Shown: positions 1-9,002, counted from the stretch's first letter. The stretch: 64,000 nt of DNA from Chryseobacterium oleae (GCF_900115055.1 NZ_FOVD01000002.1:434001-498000); one strand, 5' to 3'. Translations and numbers: made by a program. Notes: a model not told the origin generated them from the sequence alone.

Positions 1-323
1 TCTGTAGGAGGATTGATCTTTAGAATAAGATCCTGCCCGAAAGCTTCTTTAGGATCATTGGTAATCTTTGCTCCCGATTCAGAATACTGAAGATCTGTAA
101 AAAAAGAGCCTTCACCAGCACCGGCTTCAATAATAAGCTCGTGACCGTGTTCTACCAATACCTGTACCGCGTCCGGAGTAATGCAGGTTCTCCTCTCATT
201 AAGACAGGTTTCTTTAGGAATTCCAATACTGAACTGTTTTCCTTTCTTTATAACCTCCAACTTTTCTTCTTTCGGCATCAATTCTTCTTCAGTAAAAGGA
301 GTAAAAATATTTGTAGTACTCAT
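1..323 (-). CDS. ald: Alanine dehydrogenase, N-terminal part (cut by window edge)
   Basis: The reverse strand translates from an ATG at 323 without interruption to the window edge, giving about 107 residues. They read as the N-terminal half-domain of the alanine dehydrogenase / pyridine nucleotide transhydrogenase family: the stretch FSIGIPKETCLNERR (about residues 31-45) followed by TPDAV and GHELIIEAGAGEGSFF is the usual opening of these enzymes. Alanine dehydrogenase interconverts alanine and pyruvate plus ammonium with NAD in the cytoplasm. There is an N-terminal extension of about 30 residues ahead of the conserved domain. The gene lies 69 bases downstream of tsaE on the same strand, so co-transcription is plausible. 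The NAD-binding domain lies outside the window, so the choice between alanine dehydrogenase and a transhydrogenase alpha subunit rests on the N-terminus alone. Confidence 0.85.
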   Translation of the reverse strand, partial: MSTTNIFTPFTEEELMPKEEKLEVIKKGKQFSIGIPKETCLNERRTCITPDAVQVLVEHGHELIIEAGAGEGSFFTDLQYSESGAKITNDPKEAFGQDLILKINPPT

Positions 324-392
324 TCTTTAAATAAATTATGTCTTACAGGTTGTTGTTTTTCAATCGAATTTATAAGCAAAGATACATAATAT

Positions 393-800
393 TTACTCGA
401 ATGAAATTTCTCTTTCATCCCCTGTATTCACGATGCTCATTGTGTGGTACTTAAGCCCGTAGAGCTCTTCTTCGTATACTTCAGGCCATTCTATGATGCA
501 CAAAAAGGCATTATCCAGGTATTCTTCGATGCCGATATCATATACCTCTTCAATGTTTTTTAAACGGTAAAGATCAAAGTGATAAATCTTCCCTTTTGGA
601 GTATTGTATTCGTTGACAATAGAGTAAGTAGGAGAGTTCACTTCATCTTGGCTTCCCAGGTTTTTGAGGAGAAACTGAGTGAACGTTGTTTTACCCGCGC
701 CAAGATTTCCTTTTAATAGAAGGATGTTATGCTTTAAGTCAGGAATGATCTTATCGACAACTTCCTGCCATTGTTCAATGTTATGGATGGTGAAATTCAT
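393..800 (-). CDS. tsaE: tRNA threonylcarbamoyladenosine biosynthesis ATPase TsaE
   Basis: This 135-residue protein is a TsaE-family P-loop ATPase, which works with TsaB and TsaD to put the threonylcarbamoyl group on A37 of tRNAs that read ANN codons. The Walker A motif GNLGAGKTT is at about residues 31-39. The family motifs SPTYSIVNEY (about 56-65), HFDLYRL (about 74-80) and IIEWPE (about 102-107) are all present, and the length is normal. The ATG overlaps the stop codon of the upstream gene by one base (TAATG), so translation of the two is probably coupled. ald follows downstream on the same strand. Confidence 0.96.
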   Translation of the reverse strand: MNFTIHNIEQWQEVVDKIIPDLKHNILLLKGNLGAGKTTFTQFLLKNLGSQDEVNSPTYSIVNEYNTPKGKIYHFDLYRLKNIEEVYDIGIEEYLDNAFLCIIEWPEVYEEELYGLKYHTMSIVNTGDEREISFE

Positions 801-1405
801 TATTTGTTTAAATTTTTTTTATATAAATCGTAAAAATGTGAAGTTCTTACTTTGGAATGTTGAGGATTTCTATTTCTGTCATTTTTAACAGGGTTTTCAT
901 ACAGACTTAGTATTTCCGCCATTTCTACAGGATTTAAATCTTCAATTTTTTTATTAAAGAGAGACTTTGATAATGTTGTAATGCCTTTTCTGTTTTCTAA
1001 AAAGTCAAACATATCAAAATTAAAACTCAGGCAATCTGTTTGTTTATAATAATGCTCAATATATCTTGAAATAATAAAATATTTTATTACGGATTGTGCT
1101 TTAAATGTTAGGTGAGGATAAAAAGTATAGGCTGTCTGGCTGCAGGGGCATTCTTTTCTTGAAACTGATGATCTGAATATATTATCAATCATTAGATCCC
1201 ACGAATTTGTAGATAGAGACTTTGGATAGACTGTATTATAAAAGGTTGTAAAGTTTTCTGGAAGTTTTGGAGTACTTCTCATTGCACCTGTGATTGTTTT
1301 GCGGTCTTCTGTCTGTAAAAAATATTTTCCTCCAAATTCTATGCATAGAATAAGCAGGGCAAAAGTAGAAATGAGTGCTATGGTAATGCTTTTTAAAAAC
1401 TTCAT
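800..1405 (-). CDS. GT51-like (penicillin-binding transglycosylase-like) membrane protein, degenerate
   Basis: This 201-residue protein begins with a membrane anchor (about residues 6-24). Its C-terminal half resembles the second half of the peptidoglycan glycosyltransferase (GT51) fold: a helix like KAQSVIKYFIISRYIEHYY, then LNPVEMAEILSLYENP and NRNPQHSKVRTSHFYDL. These match the family pattern in which an 'L.EAA.LAGL..AP..YNP' segment is followed by 'NP..A..R...VL'. The first catalytic GT51 motif, with a Glu-Asp-x-x-Phe core, is not recognisable, and the protein is shorter than a monofunctional transglycosylase. I infer a non-catalytic or divergent member. It is translationally coupled to tsaE by a one-base overlap. 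The similarity is judged by eye; a profile search with PF00912 would settle it. Confidence 0.55.
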   Translation of the reverse strand: MKFLKSITIALISTFALLILCIEFGGKYFLQTEDRKTITGAMRSTPKLPENFTTFYNTVYPKSLSTNSWDLMIDNIFRSSVSRKECPCSQTAYTFYPHLTFKAQSVIKYFIISRYIEHYYKQTDCLSFNFDMFDFLENRKGITTLSKSLFNKKIEDLNPVEMAEILSLYENPVKNDRNRNPQHSKVRTSHFYDLYKKNLNK

Positions 1406-1481
1406 CCAAATGATTAATGAAAGCGATGAAAACTTCGCTTATTAATGTTACAAATTTAATTCTAAATTATAATCAAAACAA

Positions 1482-1507
1482 AACCGGCTGAAAAATTCCA
1501 GCCGGTT
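1482..1507 (-). terminator. Intrinsic terminator of the T9SS protein gene
   Basis: A perfect 9-bp stem (AACCGGCTG / CAGCCGGTT) with an 8-base loop is followed on the minus strand by a T-rich tract (TTTTGTTTTG). It lies 22 bases past the stop codon of the gene at 1529-4498. Confidence 0.85.
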
Positions 1508-1528
1508 CATCATCTAATAATACAAAGG

Positions 1529-4498
1529 TTACTGTTTAATGATCTTGTTGATAACGGTCTGGTCATTGTTCAGCGTTACCTTAAGGATATAAATTCCTGA
1601 AGCTATATGTTCAAGCGAAACTTCCTGTACCTGACCTCCTGTTTTTACAAGCTGTCCGGAAATAGTATACAGTTCAAAAGATTTCACTTTCTCCTTAGAA
1701 TCGATCTTTACGAAAGATATGGCCGGATTCGGATAGATTCTTAATTTATCTTTTACCGTTTCGAGGGTAGATAAAGTACCCGCCTTGATTTCAAAATTGT
1801 CAAAAGAAAGATCAAAATCTCCCGCCGTCCTGTTGGCATTAATTCTAACTTTTACAAACTGGTTTTGATAAGCGGCGAGAGAATATGTTTTTTTGATATA
1901 ATTTCCTGTACCCGGTTCATTATTTACCGTTCCTATGGTCGTCCATGTTGCCCCGAAATCCGTAGAAATCTGTACATCAAAGTTCCCCCAGGTAGCTAAC
2001 GGTGCAAACGGGCTGCTGTAGTTCGTCTGTTTATAAGAGAAGCTTAGCTCATAATTAGCCGCATTTAATGGTCCCACATTGATGCTGCTGAATGTTCCGG
2101 CTGTGGAGTTGGCAAATAGGTTTTTATATAGATTGGTAGTTGTAGTTCCGTTTCCGGTTGCTCCTCTTTCTGATCCCAGTGCAAAAGATTGTGGACTTGT
2201 TCCGGTAGTCCATCCCTGCGGGAAAGTGGTAGTCATAAATTCTTCCTTCCATGGAGCCGGTGTCGTAGGAACGGTGGAGAATGCGACTGTTTTCCATGGG
2301 CTTTTTTCACCTGGCGAACAGATTCTTCTGATCCAGAAATAATAAGTACCGTTTGAAAGACCTGAAATCACTACAGAATTGGTTCCTGAAACTAAGGTTA
2401 CAAATGTGTTGGTGTCTGCCGGTGGTGTATTCACTGTAGAAACAAAATATTCATATCCCGATGCTGGCTGTTGATTATTAACGTTCGTCCATGAAATATT
2501 CGCTCCATTGTAAGTTTCCGCATTTAAGGTCACGGAAGCAAGTTCAGTACAGCTCGGTGCCGGTTCCCAGATCACATCATCCACGTACATATAGGACCAT
2601 GTACTTCCGTCCACTCTTCTGATTCCCAGATGATCAGCAGATCCTGAGTAATTATTAATATACACCACATATTCCTGATACGTCGTAGTCAACGGTATGG
2701 TTTCAATGATTTCAACGTTGGCAGAAGAAGTGGTTCCTGTTAAAGCAACAATCTGAACTTTGATATCAGCCGAAGTTCTTCTCGCTTTAAAACGAAGCCT
2801 GTGTGTTCCGCTGCTGATGTTGGTCAGTTCAGGACTTACCAGAATCATTTTTGTTGCAGCCTCCGTTGCAGTGGCACCATTTCCATAAAAACTAATATTA
2901 TTCGGTGACGAATTAGCATCCGTTGTGGTTAAGCTGATGGTTGGTGTAGAACCATTATTCGAAGTCAGAATTTTACCCCAGCAATTGGGAAGATTGTTGG
3001 TTCCTGAAACGGAATCAAAACTTTCGTAGAATGAAGAAGCAGGCGTACAGGTCGTATAAATACTTACCGTACTGGAATAAGAGCTTTGACACTGCGTGCT
3101 TACACTTTTTCCGCGGATGAAATACAGAGTATTCGGTTGTAGTCCTGCAATATGTTGTGACAAAGTAGAAGTTCCCAGTGTAAATGGTGATCCCGCTACC
3201 ATTGAATTGAAATTACTGTCTGAAGCCACTTCAATCACGTTGTTAATCGGCAGTGCGCTCCCGTTTTCAGTTACAGGCCATGTCACGTCAAATGAATGGG
3301 TATTGGCGTTGGAAGCTGTAATCCCATTAACAGGAATCGGGCAGTTGGTGATGGAACTGCTTACCGGATTCTGAGTATTATATAAAGGTCCGTTTGTACA
3401 GTTTGAATTCACTGCATAAACCGTGTACGTATACTGATTATTTCCGCGGATGCCGTGGTTATAATTGTTTTCAAAAGTGGTATTGGCTCCGTAATACGCT
3501 ACATAAGCATTCAGAGAAGTATTTTCTCCCGTTGTATATACCGTTCCGTTGGTTGGGGCATTAGGCACCGTTCCGTTTACATTTCTCAGGATAAGGTATT
3601 TGTCAGCGGCCGGAGAACTGGCTATAAAACTTCCGTTAATGATGATTCCCGTATTGGTTAAAGCTAAATTGGAAGGCTGTGCTGAAGGAGCCATACATGG
3701 AGTGGGAGCCGTCCAGTTAAAAGTCAGTCCCTGTGCAGCCAGAAAACTGTAATTACTCGCGATTCCTGCAGAAGAATTGCTTCCTGCTACCGTATTATTC
3801 CAGTTGCTGGTGGCATTTCCGGAAGCCGTTCTGTTGTTGTAATCATTGCTTGAAGTTCCGCGAAGTCCCACCTTGGCATTGGTTGCGCTTGGGGTTCCCT
3901 GGGAATTCAGGCTGTAAACATATTTAATGCTTCCGTTTTCATGTAATCTCGCCTGGAAATTCCAGTCGTGGTGGGAGGCTGCAGTGGCAGGAGAAGCTCC
4001 GTAAGGTCTGAAATGACTCCATTGAACCACAAATTCACGGTTGGGAGTACTTCCGGTCACCGCATAATCAATAGATCCCTTTAATCCATTAATATTAAAA
4101 AGAGATTCAAGATCTGCAGACAATGGTGAAATCACCCCGGAATAAGAAGTTCCCGAACCGATAGGATCCGTAGAGCTGGATGTTGTACTTCCAAAGCTGA
4201 TGAATCCGTTGGCATGTACTTTTATGGAATTAAATGCAGTTCCGTTAAAAGGAAAAGAGAAGGGAATAACGTCATTCAATGTGTAGACATTTTCGTCCAG
4301 AAGACCTGTTCCGGTAGATGCTGTAGCAGTGGCAATATTGGTTGCGCCGGATAAAGGTGTATACGTTCCCTGATTCTGTGAGAAAGAATAATAAGAGACA
4401 ATCTGTGCATTCATAAAGACCCATCCTGAGAGGACGAGAGCTCCGGCCATGCGTAATTTTGACCGCGTGAGCAGTCTAAAGAATTGAGTTGTAATCAT
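1529..4498 (-). CDS. Large secreted T9SS protein with fibronectin type III-like and jelly-roll-like domains
   Basis: This 989-residue protein has a hydrophobic signal peptide near the start (about residues 16-31, ending MNAQ) and a type A T9SS sorting domain at the C-terminus (about 915-989: LRIYPNPA, then ELYTISGQLVKTG, and IASGIYILKV before a Lys-rich end). It should therefore cross the outer membrane by the type IX system and stay on the cell surface or be released. Between these lie Cys-containing fibronectin III-like segments (about 268-385, 390-485, 650-742) that alternate with two jelly-roll-like segments opening with FYESFD (about 489) and PWKEEFM (about 747), a layout common in surface adhesins or hydrolases of flavobacteria. 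No catalytic motif was recognised. The gene is monocistronic, diverges from dnaG and has its own terminator. Confidence 0.85.
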   Translation of the reverse strand: MITTQFFRLLTRSKLRMAGALVLSGWVFMNAQIVSYYSFSQNQGTYTPLSGATNIATATASTGTGLLDENVYTLNDVIPFSFPFNGTAFNSIKVHANGFISFGSTTSSSTDPIGSGTSYSGVISPLSADLESLFNINGLKGSIDYAVTGSTPNREFVVQWSHFRPYGASPATAASHHDWNFQARLHENGSIKYVYSLNSQGTPSATNAKVGLRGTSSNDYNNRTASGNATSNWNNTVAGSNSSAGIASNYSFLAAQGLTFNWTAPTPCMAPSAQPSNLALTNTGIIINGSFIASSPAADKYLILRNVNGTVPNAPTNGTVYTTGENTSLNAYVAYYGANTTFENNYNHGIRGNNQYTYTVYAVNSNCTNGPLYNTQNPVSSSITNCPIPVNGITASNANTHSFDVTWPVTENGSALPINNVIEVASDSNFNSMVAGSPFTLGTSTLSQHIAGLQPNTLYFIRGKSVSTQCQSSYSSTVSIYTTCTPASSFYESFDSVSGTNNLPNCWGKILTSNNGSTPTISLTTTDANSSPNNISFYGNGATATEAATKMILVSPELTNISSGTHRLRFKARRTSADIKVQIVALTGTTSSANVEIIETIPLTTTYQEYVVYINNYSGSADHLGIRRVDGSTWSYMYVDDVIWEPAPSCTELASVTLNAETYNGANISWTNVNNQQPASGYEYFVSTVNTPPADTNTFVTLVSGTNSVVISGLSNGTYYFWIRRICSPGEKSPWKTVAFSTVPTTPAPWKEEFMTTTFPQGWTTGTSPQSFALGSERGATGNGTTTTNLYKNLFANSTAGTFSSINVGPLNAANYELSFSYKQTNYSSPFAPLATWGNFDVQISTDFGATWTTIGTVNNEPGTGNYIKKTYSLAAYQNQFVKVRINANRTAGDFDLSFDNFEIKAGTLSTLETVKDKLRIYPNPAISFVKIDSKEKVKSFELYTISGQLVKTGGQVQEVSLEHIASGIYILKVTLNNDQTVINKIIKQ

Positions 4499-4628
4499 GC
4501 TTAATGTTTAAAAATTTTCAATGCAAACTTATTATTTTTAATTAGAATTAATTTAAATAAGAATTGTGATATAAATCATTCTTTTCTGGGAAGTTTTTTT
4601 CTTCAAACTAAATATTTAATTTTACACT

Positions 4629-6611
4629 ATGATTTCCAAACAGACCATAGACAAGATTTTCTCAACGATACGGGTAGAAGAGATAGTAGGAGAGTACGTT
4701 CAGCTGAAAAGAGCCGGGTCTAACTTTAAAGGGCTCAGTCCTTTTCATGAGGAAAAGTCGCCAAGTTTCGTCGTTTCACCAAGCAAGCAGATTTGGAAAG
4801 ATTTCTCCACGGGAAAAGGAGGGACGGCCATTTCTTTCCTGATGGAAATCGAGAATTTTACTTATCCTGAAGCCCTTCGTCATGCCGCCAAAAAATACGG
4901 GATTGAAATCGAAGAAGATCAGCGTGAATTTTCCGAAGAAGCAAAACATGCACAGACGGAAAAAGATCAGTTATACAAAATTCATGAAGTAGCCAATTCC
5001 TATTATCAGGAAATTCTTTGGGATTCCGAAGAAGGAAAAAGTATTGGTCTGGCTTACTTCAGAGAACGTGAGCTGAAAGATGATATCATCAGAAAATTCC
5101 AGCTTGGATATTCGCCGGAAAAGAAAAATTCATTTACGCTTTATGCCGAAGAAAAAGGCTACACAAAGGAAATTCTTGAAAAATCCGGACTTTCCATATT
5201 CCCTGAAAATACACCATCCGGAATCGACCGTTTCCGTGAAAGGGTTATTTTCCCGATTCACAGTTTTTCGGGCAGGGTTTTAGGTTTCGGAGCCAGAATT
5301 CTTAAGAATAATGTAAAAACTGCCAAATATCTCAATTCGCCGGAAACGGAAATTTACCATAAGTCTAATGTACTTTATGGCTTAAACCAGAGTAAACAGG
5401 CTATTTCAAGGAAAAATATCTGTCTTTTGGTGGAAGGTTATATGGATGTGATCGCGCTTCATATGTCCGGAATCGAAAACGTTGTAGCGAGTTCAGGAAC
5501 GTCTCTGACAACGGAACAGATTAAACTTATCAAAAGGCTGACAGAAAATGTGACGATCCTTTTTGACGGGGATAATGCCGGAATTAAAGCCAGTTTCAGA
5601 AGTATCGATATGCTGCTTACGGAAGGAATGAACATCCGTGTTCTTCTATTTCCTGATGGTGACGACCCTGATTCATTCTCAAGAAAACATCCGCAGGAAT
5701 ATGTAGAAAAGTTCATCGAAAATGAAGCGATGGATTTCATTGATTTTAAAGCTGAAATTCTTTTAAAGGAAGTCGGAAACGACCCCATTAAAAAAGCCGA
5801 AGCCATCAGAGATATCGTAAAATCTGTAGGTTTTGTTCAGAATGCTTTAAAACGGGAAGTTTATCTGAAAGAAGTTTCCAATAAATTCGGACTTTCGGAG
5901 CAGAGTCTTTTCAACGAGCTTGATGTTCAGAAACAGATCACACAGAACCAGACGCAGCACGTTCAGCAGCAGAAAGAAAAAGTTCAGCCGAAGCTTGAAA
6001 TTGTGCCTTTGGATGAGGAAAAAGAAGATCCTTATCTGTATGATGTTCTGTTTATGGAGAGCAAGCTGGTGGATCATATGCTGATGTTTGGAGATATTGT
6101 TCTGAAAAGAACCAATGAGAAAAACGAGGAGTATCAGATTACCGTGATTGAAGAAATCCTGCTGCATTTTGAAGAAGAGCAGTATAACTTTTTGGTTAAA
6201 GGCAACGAAATTATCATCAATCAGGTGAGAGACGGTATTCAGAAAGATGAGCTGAGAAGCGGAAACTTTTTTGTAGCGCTGATGGATGAAGAAATTACAT
6301 CAAAAGTAGTGGATGCACTGATGCCATTGGATGAGCTGGAAAACTGGGGTTCCAGAAATATTTATCCCCCGAATTATGGCGACAAAATAGCAGAACAGGT
6401 GCAGGGCGACGTTTTACTCCATAAATACAGATATATTGATTATCTGATCAAAGAAACAGCACGACAGTTAGACCAGTACAGCGGAACGGATGAGGTAAAA
6501 TACTACGAGCTGATCAAAAAAATCACGCTGCTGAAACAGGCTTCCATCAGACTCAGCGATATTATTGAATATTCTCCTATCAAAGGCATCTACATCGACA
6601 GGAAAAGATAA
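4629..6611 (+). CDS. dnaG: DNA primase DnaG
   Basis: DnaG makes the RNA primers for replication. The N-terminal zinc-binding-domain fold is recognisable (NFKGLSPFHEEKSPSF, about residues 32-47), but three of the four zinc ligands are replaced. Aligned to E. coli C40, H43, C61 and C64, the residues here are S37, H40, D58 and T61 (KDFSTGKGG), so the domain probably binds no zinc. The catalytic TOPRIM core is intact: LLVEGYMD (about 265) and LFDGDNAG (about 310). A long helical C-terminal region (about 440-660) should carry the DnaB-interaction domain. The length of 660 residues fits Bacteroidota primases. The gene is followed by clpP on the same strand after 119 bases. Confidence 0.97.
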   Translation: MISKQTIDKIFSTIRVEEIVGEYVQLKRAGSNFKGLSPFHEEKSPSFVVSPSKQIWKDFSTGKGGTAISFLMEIENFTYPEALRHAAKKYGIEIEEDQREFSEEAKHAQTEKDQLYKIHEVANSYYQEILWDSEEGKSIGLAYFRERELKDDIIRKFQLGYSPEKKNSFTLYAEEKGYTKEILEKSGLSIFPENTPSGIDRFRERVIFPIHSFSGRVLGFGARILKNNVKTAKYLNSPETEIYHKSNVLYGLNQSKQAISRKNICLLVEGYMDVIALHMSGIENVVASSGTSLTTEQIKLIKRLTENVTILFDGDNAGIKASFRSIDMLLTEGMNIRVLLFPDGDDPDSFSRKHPQEYVEKFIENEAMDFIDFKAEILLKEVGNDPIKKAEAIRDIVKSVGFVQNALKREVYLKEVSNKFGLSEQSLFNELDVQKQITQNQTQHVQQQKEKVQPKLEIVPLDEEKEDPYLYDVLFMESKLVDHMLMFGDIVLKRTNEKNEEYQITVIEEILLHFEEEQYNFLVKGNEIIINQVRDGIQKDELRSGNFFVALMDEEITSKVVDALMPLDELENWGSRNIYPPNYGDKIAEQVQGDVLLHKYRYIDYLIKETARQLDQYSGTDEVKYYELIKKITLLKQASIRLSDIIEYSPIKGIYIDRKR

Positions 6612-6730
6612 ATTGACAGACATTCTGCTGATCATCACGCTGATATTCTGTGACAAAAAGTCCTATAAAATTTTAGGAATAAAAGTTGTAATTTAAACTT
6701 CGAAAATAGTTAATAATACATAATAGAAAT

Positions 6731-7417
6731 ATGGACATTAAAAAAGACTTCAGAGATTTCTCTGTAAAACATTTAGGAAACAACGGTTTGGTTACCGATC
6801 AGTATATGGGAATGTACGGCCCAACAAACCTTACGCCATATATCATGGAAGAAAGAAGATTGAACGTTGCACAGATGGACGTATTTTCACGTCTGATGAT
6901 GGACAGAATTATCTTCTTAGGAACCGGAATCGACGATCAGGTGGCTAACATCGTAACTGCACAGCTTTTATTCTTAGAAAGTGCAGATCCATCGAAAGAT
7001 ATTCAGATCTACATCAACTCTCCGGGAGGAAGCGTGTATGCAGGTTTAGGGATCTATGACACGATGCAGATCATCAAGCCGGACGTAGCAACAATCTGTA
7101 CAGGTATGGCAGCTTCAATGGGTGCTGTTTTATTAGTAGCAGGAGAAAAAGGAAAACGTTCTGCGCTTAAGCATTCAAGAGTAATGATTCACCAGCCGTC
7201 AGGAGGTGCTCAGGGAGTAGCTTCAGATATGGAGATCAACTTAAGAGAGATGCTTAAATTAAAGCAGGAGCTTTATGAAATCATCGGTCACCACTCAGGA
7301 CAGACTTACGAATGGGTAGAAAAGTCTTCAGACAGAGATTACTGGATGACTTCCGAAGAAGCAAAAGGCTACGGAATGGTAGACGAAGTTTTGCAGAGAT
7401 CTACAGAGAAAAAATAA
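6731..7417 (+). CDS. clpP: ATP-dependent Clp protease proteolytic subunit ClpP
   Basis: ClpP forms the double-heptamer barrel that degrades proteins fed by Clp ATPases. The catalytic triad is visible: Ser in GMAASMGAVLL (about residue 128), His in SRVMIHQPSGG (about 153) and Asp in SDRDYWMTSEEA (about 201). The protein is 228 residues with about 30 residues before the conserved fold, typical of flavobacterial ClpP and in part a propeptide-like N-terminus. The gene lies downstream of dnaG and ends at a strong terminator. Confidence 0.97.
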   Translation: MDIKKDFRDFSVKHLGNNGLVTDQYMGMYGPTNLTPYIMEERRLNVAQMDVFSRLMMDRIIFLGTGIDDQVANIVTAQLLFLESADPSKDIQIYINSPGGSVYAGLGIYDTMQIIKPDVATICTGMAASMGAVLLVAGEKGKRSALKHSRVMIHQPSGGAQGVASDMEINLREMLKLKQELYEIIGHHSGQTYEWVEKSSDRDYWMTSEEAKGYGMVDEVLQRSTEKK

Positions 7418-7438
7418 TTTCCTTTTTTGGAAATAGTT

Positions 7439-7468
7439 AAAAACGCACCGGTTTCGGTGCGTTTTTTT
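7439..7468 (+). terminator. Intrinsic terminator of clpP
   Basis: A GC-rich stem (AAAACGCACCG / CGGTGCGTTTT) with a GTTT loop runs into seven T residues, 22 bases after the clpP stop codon. Confidence 0.93.
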
Positions 7469-7618
7469 GTTTTTATTTAACCACAAAAGAAACAAAAGTT
7501 TTTTGAACACTTTAGTTATTTTGAAGTTGAATACTTTGAAAATAGAAGATCACTTAAGTTTTTATGAAAATCTTCGATTCTCAAAAGTGGCAAAAATGCT
7601 CGCCCAAAGGCAATTTAT

Positions 7619-8743
7619 TTATTTCTTAATTATCTTATGAACCGTAGTATTCTTAGATGTTTTAATTTCTACTAAATAAATCCCGGCCTTCAATGTCTGA
7701 ATATTAATCTTTGTGGTATTTCCAGTCAATACTTTCTGCCCTGATACGGCATAAATATTCACTTCTTTAAGATCTTCAGCATTCTCTATTCTGATAAAAT
7801 CACTTGCAGGATTAGGATAAATTCTGAATTCCTTTTTACTGTTTTCAGAAACACCTAAAATCAGGTTCGAAGCTTCTCTTGGAGTGAAAGGCTGTCTCTG
7901 TCCAAAACTTAAGCCCAGCCAGTCATTATTACCCAGTTGAATCTGAGAGAGATTGGTTTGTCCTCTCCAGCTTGAAAGATCTTTTCCTTTGAAAAGCTTC
8001 CAGGTATTGGTTCCGGATGCATTTCCTGTAAAATTATTGAGAGAAAGAGTGCTGATTTTATTGCTACCTGATGTAAAATTAAAATAAGGCGCCTGAGCAT
8101 GAATCAACTGTAAAGCCTGTTCAGCATTTAAGCTTCCGTTGTATTTAATTCCGAACACAAAAGAATGAGCTTCTCCGGCAGAACTGCTGGTTCCAAAATC
8201 GATAATAACAAGGCTGGTATTATTTCCTGTTCCGATCCAGTTAGTGATCTGTGAAGAATTGTACCACGAAAAGTTGTAGGCAGCTACAGGAGGAGAAGGA
8301 TGGGAAAGTGGTGGTGTAGTGGGAGTAGATCCATAACCGAATGATGCCCCATACCATTTTCCATCAACGAGCGGATCATTGTTGGCCCCATTGTTCAGGT
8401 GCATATTTTCTGCGGTAGGACCGGACCATGTAGACCAATAGTCTTCCAGACTTGGCGTGTGGTGATTGTAATTGATGCTGTAAAGAAATCCTGAAGGCAC
8501 TTCTGTTTCCAGTTTTGAATCTACTGCGTCAATAGCATTAATAAGATCTTCCATGGTAAGGTTATTGGCATCATAACGGAAACCCCAGGCGTAGGATGTA
8601 GGATTGTCGCTGTCATTAAAATCAGCGATGAAATAAGCTTTTTTAGAGCCTGTTCCTACCCAGAATTTGACGTCATTTTCTGTAAACTGGGCGGAGATTT
8701 GCTGCAGACACAGCAGCAGTAAAAAAAGATAAATCTTCTTCAT
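7619..8743 (-). CDS. T9SS-secreted protein of two related domains, under cobalamin riboswitch control
   Basis: This 374-residue protein has a clear signal peptide (MKKIYLFLLLLCLQQISAQ) and a type A T9SS sorting domain (about residues 305-374: FRIYPNPASDFI, VSGQKVLTG, KAGIYLVEI). The mature part looks like two copies of one domain. Copy 1 starts FWVGTGSKKAYFIADF and continues YAWGFRY (about 27-56). Copy 2 starts WIGTGNNTSLVIIDFG and continues FVFGIKY (about 165-200). Both then enter a helix with an 'AI' or 'AL' core. The function is not known to me. The leader of this gene contains a full cobalamin riboswitch, there is no other gene downstream in the unit, and the product is predicted to be extracellular. 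I infer a surface factor for capturing cobalamin or corrinoid, made when B12 is scarce. An alternative is a B12-replacing surface function. Confidence 0.8.
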   Translation of the reverse strand: MKKIYLFLLLLCLQQISAQFTENDVKFWVGTGSKKAYFIADFNDSDNPTSYAWGFRYDANNLTMEDLINAIDAVDSKLETEVPSGFLYSINYNHHTPSLEDYWSTWSGPTAENMHLNNGANNDPLVDGKWYGASFGYGSTPTTPPLSHPSPPVAAYNFSWYNSSQITNWIGTGNNTSLVIIDFGTSSSAGEAHSFVFGIKYNGSLNAEQALQLIHAQAPYFNFTSGSNKISTLSLNNFTGNASGTNTWKLFKGKDLSSWRGQTNLSQIQLGNNDWLGLSFGQRQPFTPREASNLILGVSENSKKEFRIYPNPASDFIRIENAEDLKEVNIYAVSGQKVLTGNTTKINIQTLKAGIYLVEIKTSKNTTVHKIIKK

Positions 8744-8820
8744 AATATAATTAAATTAAAGTTTTATTCCCGAAACTTTCCATCCGGAAAAGAATACAAA
8801 ATCTCTTTCCGAAGTGAATA

Positions 8821-8990
8821 CAGATAAGGCAGGTCTCCTGGCTCGCTTCCTTAAATACGCCTTCCCGGATGGTGATCCAGTGGCATCATGTACTTAAAGT
8901 TTAAAATAGCTTACAGTTGCGGGTACAGCCCAAGCATTGAATTTCTTCTCACTTGATTCCCTGTTAATGAACAGATGTTCAGCCTTAACT
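8821..8990 (-). promoter_or_regulatory. Cobalamin (AdoCbl-type) riboswitch
   Basis: Read on the minus strand, the conserved blocks of the cobalamin riboswitch appear in the right order: ACAGGGAATCAAGTG, then GCTGTACCCGCAACTGTAA, then the B12 box GCCACTGG followed by CCGGGAAGGCG, and last AGCCAGGAGACCTGCC. The element ends about 78 bases before the ATG at 8743. No T-rich terminator follows. A weak hairpin lies in 8775-8815, so control is more likely at translation initiation than at termination. Confidence 0.93.
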
Positions 8991-8994
8991 GCTG

Positions 8995-9002
8995 CAAATA
9001 TA
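8995..9002 (-). promoter_or_regulatory. Promoter -7 element of the riboswitch transcript
   Basis: The minus strand reads TATATTTG, an exact match to the Bacteroidota TAnnTTTG element. It is placed so that transcription would begin at the first base of the riboswitch fold (about 8988-8991). I see no good TTG at the -33 position. Confidence 0.5.

Noticed and set aside
141..389. Open frame of 82 codons on the plus strand at the left end
   Set aside because: It is antisense to the alanine dehydrogenase start region, which has clear family motifs on the minus strand.
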